From Mayfieldus sp963841445 (GTDB lineage Bacteria > Actinomycetota > Thermoleophilia > Solirubrobacterales > 70-9), in the NCBI GenBank assembly GCA_963841445.1, contig CAWJCP010000002.1, positions 1,302,001 to 1,366,000 on the forward strand: a stretch of 64,000 nt of DNA, written 5' to 3'. The position numbers were made by a program, and so were the translations under genes. Of the stretch, positions 52,830 through 61,714 are shown piece after piece. Numbering within the stretch: position 1 is the stretch's first letter; the number at the start of each line of letters is the position of its first letter. Below the pieces are notes generated by a model that ran no database searches, was not told the DNA's origin, and saw only the letters and a program-made list of their open reading frames with translations.

Positions 52830-54479
52830 TCAGGCCAGGTTGGCCTTGCGCGGGTAGGCGACATCGGGGTCGGTGAGCACGTTGACCAGCGAGGGCCTCC
52901 CGGTCGAGAACGCCTTCTCCAGGGTCGGGCGCAGCTGCGCGGGCTCGCGGACCAGGTAGCCGTCGCATCCGAGCGCCTCGACCATCTGCTCATACGGCGT
53001 CTCCGGCACGAGCTCGGCGGCGATCGAGTACTGGTAGAGGAACTTCATCGGATGGTGCTCGAGCGCCCAGATGCCGTTGTTCCCCATCACGCCGACGACG
53101 CCGAGCCCGTGGCGGGCCATGGTGTCGAACTCGATCCCGGCGAAGCCGAATGCGCCATCGCCGAGCAGCAGGCAGATCTGGCGCTCCGGATGGGCGACCT
53201 TGGCGCCGATCGCCTGGCCGGGGCCGGCGCCGAGGCATCCGAACGGGCCGGGGTCCATCCAGCAGCCGGGCTCGTAGGTCTCGATCAACCGGCCCGCGTA
53301 GGAGACGAAGTCGCCCCCGTCGCCGATCACGATCGCGTTGCGGTCGAGGACCTCGCGCAGGTCGCGGTAGACGCGCACGGGGTGAAGCGGGGCTCGCTCA
53401 TCGTCGAGGTCGGTGGCCTCCGCGGCCCGCTTCTCGTCTTCGACCTCGCGCAGCTCCGCGACCCAGGCCGAGGTCTTCGAAGGGTCGCCAGCGGCGGCCT
53501 CGCGGAGCGCCGCGAGGGTCGCGGCGACGTCCCCGACCAGGTCGAGGTCGGGGGCGCGATTCGCGGTCAGCTCGTTGGGCGCGCAATCGAGCCGCACGAT
53601 CTTCGTTCCCTCGCCGAACGAGCCGCCGAAGCCGAGCCGGAAGTCGAGCGGCACGCCGACGACGAGCGCTACGTCGGCGCCCTTCAAACCTGTGCCGCGG
53701 GCGCGGCTGAAGGTCAGCTCGTGGTCGGCCGGGACGCAGCCGCGCCCCATGCCGTTGAGAAAGACGGGGATCCCGAGCGACTCGGCGAGCTCCTGCAGCT
53801 CGGCCTCGCCGTGGGCCCAGTAGACGCCGGTGCCCGCCATGATCGCCGGGCGCTCGGCGGCGGCGAGCAGCGCGGCGGCCTCGTCGGCGCCTTCGGCAGG
53901 CTCGCCGCTTCGATCCTGGGGCGGAGCTGGGATCTCCGCCTCGGCCTCCATGAAGACGACGTCGAGGGGATAGTCGACGAAGGTCGGACCGCTGGGTGGC
54001 TCCAGGGTCAGGTCCAACGCCGTTGCGGTGCGCGCCGGGATCGCCGCCGACTCCTTGACCGTCTCGGCCGATTTCACCAGCGGGCTCACGAACGGAAGGT
54101 GATCGATCTCCTGCAGCGATCCCGAGCCCCAGCGCATCTCCGGCGCCCGGCCGCCGAGCACGCAGACCGGCGAGCCGTTGGCGCGGGCGTTGGCGATCGC
54201 GCTGATTCCGTTCGTCACCCCCGGCCCCGCGGTCAACGCCGCGACCCCGACCCGCCGGGTCGCTTTCGCGAAGCCCTCGGCGGCGAACGCCGCCGACTGC
54301 TCGTGGCGGACGTCGACGAGCTCGATGCCTTCCTCCTTGCAGCCATCGTAGATCGAGAACAGGTGCCCGCCGGAGAGCGTGAAGAGGTGGCTGACCCCTC
54401 GCGATGCGAGGGTGCGGGCGACGAGGCGCCCACCGTGGACCGCGGTCGTCTTCTCTGCGCTCTGCTCAGCGGTTGCCAT
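52830..54479 (-). CDS. thiamine-diphosphate-dependent enzyme, acetolactate synthase-like
   Basis: 549 residues with the three domains of the family. The catalytic glutamate lies in VDVRHEQSAAFAAEGFA (about residue 60), and TAGPGVTN follows. The central domain is DHS-like, and the cofactor motif is LLLGDGAFGFAGIEFDTMAR with GNNGIWALE. Acetolactate synthase, oxalyl-CoA decarboxylase and 2-hydroxyacyl-CoA lyase all share these. No regulatory subunit gene (ilvH) lies next to it, so a catabolic enzyme such as a lyase is at least as likely as true IlvB. TAGGCT ends 6 nt before the ATG. Confidence 0.82.
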   Translation of the reverse strand: MATAEQSAEKTTAVHGGRLVARTLASRGVSHLFTLSGGHLFSIYDGCKEEGIELVDVRHEQSAAFAAEGFAKATRRVGVAALTAGPGVTNGISAIANARANGSPVCVLGGRAPEMRWGSGSLQEIDHLPFVSPLVKSAETVKESAAIPARTATALDLTLEPPSGPTFVDYPLDVVFMEAEAEIPAPPQDRSGEPAEGADEAAALLAAAERPAIMAGTGVYWAHGEAELQELAESLGIPVFLNGMGRGCVPADHELTFSRARGTGLKGADVALVVGVPLDFRLGFGGSFGEGTKIVRLDCAPNELTANRAPDLDLVGDVAATLAALREAAAGDPSKTSAWVAELREVEDEKRAAEATDLDDERAPLHPVRVYRDLREVLDRNAIVIGDGGDFVSYAGRLIETYEPGCWMDPGPFGCLGAGPGQAIGAKVAHPERQICLLLGDGAFGFAGIEFDTMARHGLGVVGVMGNNGIWALEHHPMKFLYQYSIAAELVPETPYEQMVEALGCDGYLVREPAQLRPTLEKAFSTGRPSLVNVLTDPDVAYPRKANLA

Positions 54480-54488
54480 GAGCCGAGC

Positions 54489-56120
54489 CTATCTGGCCGC
54501 AGTCGGTGATTCGGCCACCTCGACCAGCGGCGCGAACAGCTCGACCGGCTCCCGCTTGCCCTTCAGCCAGCGCGGACCGCGCCGCTCGACCTCGATCTCG
54601 CCACGAAGCAGGCTGTGCGTGGAAAAGGTGATCAGAACCTCGTCGCCGGTCTCGCGGGTCTCGGCCTCGACCCGGGCGGCGACGTTGACCGCGTCTCCGA
54701 TGACGCTGAAGTTGAGCCGCCCGGCGCCCCCGATCGAGCCCGCGACGACGGTGCCGGAGTTGACTCCAACGCCGACGTCGAGCAAGCGGCGATCGCCATG
54801 ATTGACCCGGCGCGCGATCGCGACGGCGGCGCGGACCGCGCGATCAGCGTGATCATCGGCTCTGTGCGGCGCCCCAAAGACCGCCAGCAGCCCGTCGCCG
54901 ATGAACTTGTCGACATGTCCGCCCTCGCGGGCGATGATCGGCACAACGGCCTCGAACAGCTCGTTGATGGCGGCCACCACCTGCTGTGCGTCGGCGCCGG
55001 CAGCGAACCCGGTGAAGTCGCGCACGTCGCAGAACAGCAGCGAGACCTCAGCCTCGAAGCCCTCCGGCAGGTAGCCGTCGCTGAGGATGTACTCGGCGAC
55101 TTCCTTGTCGAGGTAGGTGCCGAAGGCCTCGCGGATCCGCTCCCGCTCGGCGAGCCCGCTGACCATCTGATTGAAGGCGGCGGAGAGATCGCCAAGCTCA
55201 TCCGCCGTCGTCACGGGAACCGCCGCCTCGTAATCGCCACGCCGGACCGCCGCGATTCCCCTCTGGAGATCGCCGACCGGGCGCAGCAGCGAGCGGGCGA
55301 GCAGAATCGAGAGCTCGAGCGCGAAGGTCGAGGCGACTCCGGTCGCAACGAGGACGTCGATGCCGAGACCGGCTCCACCACCGTGGTCGCTGCCCGATAG
55401 CGCCGACGCGATCAAGCCGGTGATCACGTTGATTATCGGCAGTGCCGCGAGGATCTTCCAGCGCAGCGGCAGCGCGATCTGACCGGTGGTGAGCCGTGGA
55501 GGCAGAACGTGATTGATGTCGACGACCACCGGGCGCAGCCCGGCTTCGACCGCGAAGTAGTGCAGGATCCCCGAGTAGCCGATCGCGATCAGAGCTGCGG
55601 CAAGAATCGGGAAAACAGTCCAGGCGGGCAGTCCGAGGATGATCACGCCGGCGATCGAGCCGGGGATCGCGACGCCGAATATGGGCAGGCCCATCTCGCG
55701 GCGGACCAGGTCGACGGGCATCGCCACCGCCGCCGCCCACGCCTGCGCCGCCTGCTCGTGGTCGGATCTGTCGCTCTCGATCCACTCCGTCACCGGCCGC
55801 AGATACCGGATGCTGCGCACCGTCGCGACCGCCACCGTCATCCCGGTGAGCCCGAGGGAGATGCAGAGCACGAGCAAAAGCTCGTCGTGTGGGGCGTCGA
55901 AATAGAGGTTCAGCAGGGCCAGCAGCCCGACGGTGATGAACCATGCCGTCTGCAGCTCGGCGACCATGAACGCCGTCGGATAGCGCTTTCCGAGCCGTGC
56001 GTAGAACCAGGTCAGGACCCGCTGCGGAATGTCCATGCCCACCGCCCGCCGCACGGCGGGGTCGGCCTGTTCCATGGCCGGATTGTCGCCGATCGAGCGG
56101 CCCCCGGGCCTCACCGGCAT
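54489..56120 (-). CDS. membrane-bound class III adenylate/guanylate cyclase with HAMP
   Basis: 543 residues at most. About six membrane helices (45-265) are followed by a HAMP linker (LLRPVGDLQRGIAAVRRGDYE) and a cyclase homology domain. Metal aspartates are in LLFCDVRDFTGF and DKFIGDGLLAVFG, and the NFSVIGDAVNVAARVEAET motif carries the transition-state arginine. It makes cAMP from ATP, probably in response to a membrane signal. Several starts are possible (56120, or ATG at MEQADPAVRR about 45 bases later). Confidence 0.87.
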   Translation of the reverse strand: MPVRPGGRSIGDNPAMEQADPAVRRAVGMDIPQRVLTWFYARLGKRYPTAFMVAELQTAWFITVGLLALLNLYFDAPHDELLLVLCISLGLTGMTVAVATVRSIRYLRPVTEWIESDRSDHEQAAQAWAAAVAMPVDLVRREMGLPIFGVAIPGSIAGVIILGLPAWTVFPILAAALIAIGYSGILHYFAVEAGLRPVVVDINHVLPPRLTTGQIALPLRWKILAALPIINVITGLIASALSGSDHGGGAGLGIDVLVATGVASTFALELSILLARSLLRPVGDLQRGIAAVRRGDYEAAVPVTTADELGDLSAAFNQMVSGLAERERIREAFGTYLDKEVAEYILSDGYLPEGFEAEVSLLFCDVRDFTGFAAGADAQQVVAAINELFEAVVPIIAREGGHVDKFIGDGLLAVFGAPHRADDHADRAVRAAVAIARRVNHGDRRLLDVGVGVNSGTVVAGSIGGAGRLNFSVIGDAVNVAARVEAETRETGDEVLITFSTHSLLRGEIEVERRGPRWLKGKREPVELFAPLVEVAESPTAAR

Positions 56121-56141
56121 GTGACGCTGATCACGCAGAGG

Positions 56142-57467
56142 TCAGGCGCTCCCGGGCCTGCCGGAGAGCAAAGTCGCCTTCTGGGCCTCGAACTCGTCGT
56201 CGCTCAGCGCCCCCCGCTCGCGCAGCGAAGCAAGCCGCTCCAACCGCTCCAGCCGGCGGTCCTCGGGCTCCGGCACCGCCGCGGTGCGGCCGCCGCGCAT
56301 CGATTCGAACCGGGCTCGTATCCGATTCGGCATCTCGCCGAGGCTGGCGTCGGGGAACTCGACAATCGACTGGCGCCGCAGCTCATAGAGCCCTCCCGCC
56401 GCCATCGCGACGAGAACGAGGCGGGTGAGGATCGAACGCGTGCTGTCGACCCCGGACAGCACCCAGATCAAGGCGATCACGCCGAGCCCCGACCCGACCC
56501 AGGCCGGGTAGTCGCGCAGCACCGGGGTCAGCGCGCGTCGCGTCGCGACCGAGCTTCGATGCGGCGAGGCAAGCCAAGCCGCGAGAACGAAGAAGATTCC
56601 GAACACGACCACGCTGCGGGCGATGGAAGCGAGCAGCGAGGTGCCGATCGACCAGGCCGCGTCTCCGGCCGGCTTGGCGCTCGCCGTGGTGAGCTGGTCG
56701 ACGACCACTCCGCCGGAGAGCTCGCGCAGCACCAGCACGAGGACCCCGGCGCAGATCAGCCCGATGCCGGTCGCAAGGACGGTGATCCAGCGATAGCTGC
56801 GCGAGAGGTAGATCGCGAGCGCGAAGAGGCCGAGCGCCAGCAGGCTCGCGACCAGGGCCAGGCCGCGGATCAGCTTCGCGATCGTCTGCGCGAGCCCGAG
56901 CTGGTCGGAGCGCAAGACGGTCAGGGTGCCAACGTCCGGAGGTAGCTTGCCGGCGAGATCGCTACCGAGGCCGAGCTGGTTGGCGACACCGACGATCAGC
57001 GGGCGCAGATGCAGCTGCACGGTCCCGCCGCTGGTCGAGACTGCGTTGCGCCTGTTCTCGATCACGTCGAGCAGGGTGCGGTGGGCGGCGCGATTCGCGT
57101 TGCGCCAGAGCTCCTGAAAACGCGAGCTGCTGAGAACCTCGCCCGCTCCGCTGATCGCCAGCGACCGTAGCCCCGTCGATGCCGGCCCCGAGATCCCCTT
57201 GAAGTTCTTTGGGAGCGCGTTGTCGAGCTCGGTCTGGACGTCGACGTTGTCGTAGAGCTGCTCGACGGCGTAGTTGGCGAGCGCCGTGCGTATCGCATCG
57301 TTCTCCAGCAGCCGCCCGCTGGTGTTGACCCAATCGTCGGTGGTCAGCGCCTGGCGCTCCGCCCAGGTCGCGAAGCAGGCGATCACGGTAAGCAGCGACG
57401 CAACGATCACCAGCACCTTGACTAGACCCCGGTGAGCCTGGCCCGTGTGCGATCCAGCGTCGGCCAC
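56142..57467 (-). CDS. membrane protein with C-terminal SHOCT motif
   Basis: 441 residues. One N-terminal helix (15-35) is followed by an extracellular domain of about 160 residues (LTTDDWVNTSGRLLENDAIRTAL) and then about five helices (190-340). The C-terminus is a SHOCT motif: RLERLASLRERGALSDDEFEAQKATLL. Function unknown; SHOCT tails are thought to mediate oligomerisation or nucleic acid contact. TAGGCT (57474-57479) ends 6 nt before the GTG start. It may be the head of the same transcript as the cyclase gene, 21 bp apart. Confidence 0.75.
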   Translation of the reverse strand: MADAGSHTGQAHRGLVKVLVIVASLLTVIACFATWAERQALTTDDWVNTSGRLLENDAIRTALANYAVEQLYDNVDVQTELDNALPKNFKGISGPASTGLRSLAISGAGEVLSSSRFQELWRNANRAAHRTLLDVIENRRNAVSTSGGTVQLHLRPLIVGVANQLGLGSDLAGKLPPDVGTLTVLRSDQLGLAQTIAKLIRGLALVASLLALGLFALAIYLSRSYRWITVLATGIGLICAGVLVLVLRELSGGVVVDQLTTASAKPAGDAAWSIGTSLLASIARSVVVFGIFFVLAAWLASPHRSSVATRRALTPVLRDYPAWVGSGLGVIALIWVLSGVDSTRSILTRLVLVAMAAGGLYELRRQSIVEFPDASLGEMPNRIRARFESMRGGRTAAVPEPEDRRLERLERLASLRERGALSDDEFEAQKATLLSGRPGSA

Positions 57468-57497
57468 CCCCGCAGCCTATCCGCGGCGATTCTCCAG

Positions 57498-57585
57498 TGC
57501 CCGGGGCGGGACTCGAACCCGCATGCCCCGTCAGGGGCAGCGCCTTTTAAGGGCGCCGTGTCTTGCCATGTTCCACCACCCGGGC
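57498..57585 (-). tRNA. tRNA-Leu (TAA)
   Basis: An 88-nt gene with acceptor GCCCGGG/CCCGGGC and discriminator A, a D arm, anticodon stem GCGCC with loop CTTAAAA (anticodon TAA), a long class II variable arm and T arm GCGGG-TTCGAGT-CCCGC. No CCA is encoded. Confidence 0.93.
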
Positions 57586-57712
57586 ACGGGGAAAGCTAGC
57601 GTCCGCTGCCGCGGGAGCCTCGCCTCGGCCAGGCACGAGCGAGGCCATCGCCCGGGCATGAGCCAGGCGTACGGTCGTCCAGGCTACGCAGGAGCGCAAC
57701 CGGAGCGCAACC

Positions 57713-59251
57713 GTGGGCTTGTTACGGTGTTCGTGGAGACAGGGAGCTCCCTGGAGTCCACCCAACTTGGAGGCCTCCGCACTCACTCAGGCTGGTCGGC
57801 GCGGGCTGCTCGCCCGGCGCTCGCCCCTGCTCCGGCTGCAGGCGGACGAGCGGCTGGTGGCACTGCTGCGGCGCGGCGGTAACGATCACGCCTTCGAGGT
57901 GATCGTTGACCGCTACCAGGCCCGCCTGCTCGGCTTCTGCCGACAGATGCTCAGCTCCACCGAGGACGCCGAGGACGTGCTGCAGGAGGTCTTCGTGAAT
58001 GCGCATCGCGCGATCCTCGCCGACAACCGCGAGATCAAGCTGCGGCCCTGGCTCTACCGGATCGCCCGCAACCGCTGCCTCAACCACCTTCGCAAGCCGG
58101 TCGCCGAGGGCAAGGACTCGATGGACACGCACCCGATCGTCGATGCGGCGTCGACCCATGAAAGGGTCCAGAACCGGGAGGAGTTCCGGCAGCTGCTCAG
58201 CGATGTCCAGCGGCTTCCGGAGACCCAGCGTACGGCGCTGCTACTGCGTGAGATGGACGCGATGTCCTACGAGGAGATCGCTGAGGCGATGCAGACCACT
58301 GTCCCGAGCGTCAAGTCGCTGCTCGTGCGGGCCCGCATCGCGCTGGCCGAGGCCACCCAGGCACGACTGCTGACCTGCGGTGAGGTGCGACTGGAGCTGG
58401 CTGAAGCCGCCGAGGGTCTTGGCAAGGCGTCCGGCCCCGTGCGCCGCCACGTCCGCGAGTGCGACGGTTGCGACGAGTTCCGCGATCAGCTGCGCAGCGA
58501 CTCGAAGGTCCTCGCCGCCCTCTTCCCGGCCACGCCCCTGCTGCTGTTCAAGGGCCTGCTGCTCTCGAAGCTTGGACTCGGCGGCGCCGGGGCCTCCGGC
58601 GGCGCCGGGGCCGCCTCCGCCGGCGGAGCGGGCGCCGGAGCCGGCGGGGCCGCGCTCGGCGGCGGGGCGGCCGGGGGCGGCGGCATCGGCATCGGCGGCG
58701 CGATCGGCGGCGCGATCGGGACCAAGGCGGTTGCTGGGATGGTCACCGCTGCGGTGATCACAGCCGGCGCAGCCGTCGAGGTCAAGAAGGTCTCGCGTCC
58801 AGGTCCGGGGCAGAAGGAGCCCGCAGCGGCGGTCCATCGAGCGGCCCCGGTTTCAGGCGGCGTCGTCTATACGCCGGCGCAGCGCGGCAAACCGAAGGCC
58901 GAGCGAACGGCGGCGCACCGGCCGGCGAACAAGGCGGCGACCACGGAGGCGCCTCAAGACCCCGTCGTTGCCGGCGCCCCTGCCCCGGCCGCCGCGGCGC
59001 CCGACAAGCCCGCCCATCCGAACGGCAACAACCCCGAGGCCGGCGCGAGCACTACCGAGTCAACCGTCGCGGTCGTCGTCACCGGGACTCCCACCTCGAC
59101 CACGACGGTGACCACCGGACCGGCGCCGACCCAGCCGCCAGCCGACTCATCTGGCGAGCATGACCCGCCTCCTCCGCCGCCGCCGGCGGACCCGCAGGAT
59201 CCGGTCCCGCCCCCGCCGCCAAGCGGCGAAGAGCCGCCTCCGGCTCCCTAA
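57713..59251 (+). CDS. ECF sigma factor fused to a zinc-finger anti-sigma-like domain and membrane anchor
   Basis: Up to 512 residues. Region sigma2 (about 60-128) reads FEVIVDRYQARLLGFCRQML, EDAEDVLQEVFVNAHRA and WLYRIARNRCLNHLRK; sigma4 (155-215) reads LPETQRTALLLREMDAMSYEEIAEAM. A zf-HC2-type zinc finger follows: Cys222, His246-x3-Cys250-x2-Cys253. Next come a Gly/Ala stretch, one membrane helix (about 335-352) and a Pro/Thr/Ala-rich outer tail of about 150 residues. So sigma factor and its own tether are one protein. The GTG at 57713 may not be the true start; a TTG at 57767 is also possible. Confidence 0.9.
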   Translation: MGLLRCSWRQGAPWSPPNLEASALTQAGRRGLLARRSPLLRLQADERLVALLRRGGNDHAFEVIVDRYQARLLGFCRQMLSSTEDAEDVLQEVFVNAHRAILADNREIKLRPWLYRIARNRCLNHLRKPVAEGKDSMDTHPIVDAASTHERVQNREEFRQLLSDVQRLPETQRTALLLREMDAMSYEEIAEAMQTTVPSVKSLLVRARIALAEATQARLLTCGEVRLELAEAAEGLGKASGPVRRHVRECDGCDEFRDQLRSDSKVLAALFPATPLLLFKGLLLSKLGLGGAGASGGAGAASAGGAGAGAGGAALGGGAAGGGGIGIGGAIGGAIGTKAVAGMVTAAVITAGAAVEVKKVSRPGPGQKEPAAAVHRAAPVSGGVVYTPAQRGKPKAERTAAHRPANKAATTEAPQDPVVAGAPAPAAAAPDKPAHPNGNNPEAGASTTESTVAVVVTGTPTSTTTVTTGPAPTQPPADSSGEHDPPPPPPPADPQDPVPPPPPSGEEPPPAP

Positions 59252-59272
59252 CCGGGGCCCCGCGCAAATTTG

Positions 59273-59324
59273 AGGCGCCCTTCGGCGCCTGACATGTCCC
59301 TGCCGCGACGCTGCCTGTCGCGGC
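59273..59324. terminator. two adjacent hairpins between convergent genes
   Basis: AGGCGCC-CTTC-GGCGCCT (59273-59290) and GCCGCGAC-GCTGCCT-GTCGCGGC (59302-59324), between the sigma factor and the R2-like gene. Confidence 0.65.
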
Positions 59325-59333
59325 CTAGAGCAA

Positions 59334-60261
59334 CTATGCGAGGCCGATGAACTTCAGCCGCCTGGTCAGGGCGGTGGCCGCGAACTCGCGTGTCTCGGCG
59401 AGCGTGTAGCCGAACATCTCGTAGTCCTCGTCGTCCTGTGCCCAGGGCGGGCTCAGCACCTTGTCCGCAACCGGAAGCGACTCCTGCAGGGTGCGCTGGA
59501 TCGCCGCCCGCAAGCGCGGCTCCTCCTCCGCCTTCTCCTGCAGGAAGGCGGTGCCGAAGGCGACGTGGCGGTGCTCGTCGCGGGCGACGTTCTGGAAGCC
59601 CTCGACGAAGGCCGGAAGCACCCCTTCCTGGGTGTTGTACTCCATGATGAAGTGCTGTCCGGTGAGGGCGAGCATCCCCTCGATGACCATGTGGTAGAGG
59701 GTCACGGCTTCGACCAGCGCCTCGATGTCGCCGGGCTCCTGCTGCAAGGCGGTCGACCCGCGAGTGCAGCATCTCATCGAAGAGGACGCCGAAGTTGTCG
59801 TTGAGGTGCTCGGAGGTCTGGTCGAGCAACGAACTCAGCTCGTCTGACTCATAGACGCCGACCTCCTGGTAGAAGCGCTCGAAGAAGCGAACGTGGCGGG
59901 CCTCGTCGGCGATCTGGGTGCAGAGGAAGATCCGCTGCTCCTCGGTCGGCGCAGCGCGCATGATCGGCCCGAGCTCCTCGGCGACCTTCTGCTCGCCGAT
60001 GAAGAAGGACGAGAGGCCGTACATGCGCTGGTAGCGCTCGTCGGCGTCGAACTTCTCATGCCAGTCACGTCGGTCGACGCTGAAGTCGAGGTCCTGGGTC
60101 AGCCACTGCTGACGCTCCCAGAGCATGTAGAGCTCCCGGTAGGAGAGGAGCTTGGCCTGGCCGCGATCCGCAGCCTCCTGGAGTGCCGGGTCGGAAGTCG
60201 CCTTGTAGTCCTCTCGCGAAGTCCGGGACGGGGCGCTGCGGGTTGCCTCTTTGGCTTCCAT
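59334..60261 (-). pseudogene. ribonucleotide reductase R2-like diiron protein with an apparent frameshift
   Basis: The first part (60261 to about 59755) carries LWERQQWLTQDLDF and IADEARHVRFFERF, the first metal ligand set. The second part continues in the +1 frame with QQEPGDIEALVEAV, QHFIMEYNTQEG and NVARDEHRHVAFG, the second set. Joined, they make 309 residues, the usual size of R2 or R2-like ligand-binding oxidases. One extra C near 59745-59752 (GACCGCCTTGCAG) is enough to explain the break. The family uses an iron or Mn/Fe centre in O2 chemistry. A 345-bp leader with hairpins precedes it. Confidence 0.75.
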
Positions 60262-60283
60262 TCTTGCTCTCCTCAGGTCTATT

Positions 60284-60588
60284 GGCCGCGAAACGAAGTG
60301 GAGCGGGCAGTTGCTTGTCAGGCGGCCGAAGGCCGCCGCAAGTTGTGTACGCCTGACCTCGACGCGAGCCTAGCAGCCGAACTGGCCAGCTAGCCAGTTA
60401 CGTTGGGCGACGACACAAAGTGTCGTCGCAGATGCTGGTCAGGCTGCCGAAGGCAGCCGCAATTCATGTTGGGCCGCGAAACGAAGTGGAGCGGCAGGGT
60501 GGTGAAAGCGGCGACACAAAGTGTCGCCGCAGGTGCAAGGTCAGGCCGCGAAGCGGCCGCAGGGGATGTCAGGCGGCCGAAGGCCGCC
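60284..60588. repeat. array of eight related hairpin elements
   Basis: Eight short palindromes lie at 60284-60309, 60321-60337, 60407-60429, 60442-60458, 60473-60495, 60508-60530, 60544-60558 and 60572-60588. They fall into families: GGCGGCC-GAA-GGCCGCC, GGCTGCC-GAA-GGCAGCC (both become C-UUCG-G tetraloops on the minus strand), GCGACGACAC-AAA-complement and GCGGCGACAC-AAA-complement, and GCCGCGAAACGAAGTGGAGCGGC. Most are followed by GCA. The arms change in a compensatory way, and a 33-bp stretch (60316-60348 and 60567-60599) is duplicated exactly. The array fills the leader of the R2-like gene. Confidence 0.85.
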
Positions 60589-60605
60589 GCAAGTTGTGTT
60601 CGTCG

Positions 60606-61325
60606 CTACAGGCTGTGGCTTTCGCCCGGTTTCAGCACGACGACCTTCGACGAGGTCTTCGACTCGACCTCGGACCGAAACGCCTCGGCGTCGGTCTCGA
60701 TCGGCGGGAAGGTGTCGTAATGCATCGGGACCACGGTCTCGGCGCCGACGAGCTCCGCCGCGACCACCGCGTCTGAGCGGTCCATCGTGTAGTGGCCGCC
60801 GATCGGCAGCAGCGCGACGTCGATCGGGTTGCGCTCCGCGATCAGCTTCATGTCGCCGAACAGGCAGGTGTCGCCGGCGTGGTAGACGGTCTGGCCGTCG
60901 ATGTTGATCAGCAAGCCGGCGGCAGTGCCGATCGAGATCCCGTGCTCGGCGCTAAATGGGGCCTCGCTGGAGCCGGGGATCGTGTTTGTGTGCCAGGCCG
61001 GCACCAGCTTGATCCAGCCCCAGTCAAATTCGACCGTTCCGCCGAGGTTCGGGTCGGCGAGCTTGTCGTCCTCGATCCCCTGCGAGTCGAGCCAGTTGGC
61101 GAGCTCGACGATCCCGACGCAGAAGGCGCCGGTCCGCTTCGCGACCGCGACCGCGTCGGCGACGTGGTCGGCGTGTCCGTGGCTGATTGCGATGTGGGTC
61201 GCCTCGACCTCGTCGGCGGTCGCGACCGCCTTCGGGTTGTTCGGCTTCAGGAACGGGTCGGTGAGAACGGTCGCCGCTCCGTCGCTGATCTCGAAGCACG
61301 ACTGGCCGTGGAACTTGATCTCCAT
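60606..61325 (-). CDS. metal-dependent hydrolase, UPF0173 family
   Basis: 239 residues of metallo-beta-lactamase fold. The metal motif HxHxDH is present as SHGHADHVADAVAVA (about residue 50), and DGQTVYHAGDTCLFGDM and PIGGHYTMDRSDAV are the later histidine and aspartate motifs. The family is widespread; its substrate is unknown. It follows a small unknown gene by 2 bp in the same direction. Confidence 0.87.
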   Translation of the reverse strand: MEIKFHGQSCFEISDGAATVLTDPFLKPNNPKAVATADEVEATHIAISHGHADHVADAVAVAKRTGAFCVGIVELANWLDSQGIEDDKLADPNLGGTVEFDWGWIKLVPAWHTNTIPGSSEAPFSAEHGISIGTAAGLLINIDGQTVYHAGDTCLFGDMKLIAERNPIDVALLPIGGHYTMDRSDAVVAAELVGAETVVPMHYDTFPPIETDAEAFRSEVESKTSSKVVVLKPGESHSL

Positions 61326-61327
61326 CT

Positions 61328-61669
61328 CTAACTCTCTCCTTCGATCGCGTCTTTCGAAAGCTCTTGGTGAAGTGCCCAGCCCACTGCCACCCCAACCATC
61401 ATTCCCATCCTCGCCTCCTCGGCGAGCAGGGTCCGCACCGCGGTGATCCGTTCGTCGGGATCGGGTGTCGTCGCGGCCTTCAGGGTCTGGGCGTCGTGGG
61501 TCTCGGCGAACCAGCCGCCGGACTCAAGCGCGGTCGCCAGGACCCGCTGCAGCTTCGGGGCCGCCCCGGCAACCACGCGCTCCGCCTCGGCGAAGCGATC
61601 GGCATCGCTGAGCGCGTCGATCGCCTGCTCGAGCTGCTGCTCGCTGTAGCTGGGCGGCTGGCCGTCCAC
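61328..61669 (-). CDS. hypothetical helical protein
   Basis: About 113 residues. The sequence is almost all helical (EQQLEQAIDALSDADRFAEA, VVAGAAPKLQRVLATALESG) and ends ARMGMMVGVAVGWALHQELS. No known domain. The GTG at 61669 is chosen because a TAAGGT hexamer (61677-61682) ends 7 nt before it; an in-frame GTG also exists at 61678. The much longer open frame to 62932 is a shadow of the opposite gene. It is the first gene of a two-gene operon with UPF0173. Confidence 0.7.
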   Translation of the reverse strand: MDGQPPSYSEQQLEQAIDALSDADRFAEAERVVAGAAPKLQRVLATALESGGWFAETHDAQTLKAATTPDPDERITAVRTLLAEEARMGMMVGVAVGWALHQELSKDAIEGES

Positions 61670-61714
61670 GGGCGCCACCTTAGCGAGCAGTCGCAAGCGC
61701 CTAGGCTGCACGGC

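Noticed and set aside
57691..57712. Tandem copy GGAGCGCAACC before the sigma factor gene
   Set aside because: Only two 11-bp copies; too little to call a regulatory element.
61364..61714. Upstream extension of the PrpD frame
   Set aside because: It is opposite the small helical gene, and the PrpD similarity and the -10 hexamer both point to the GTG at 61715.
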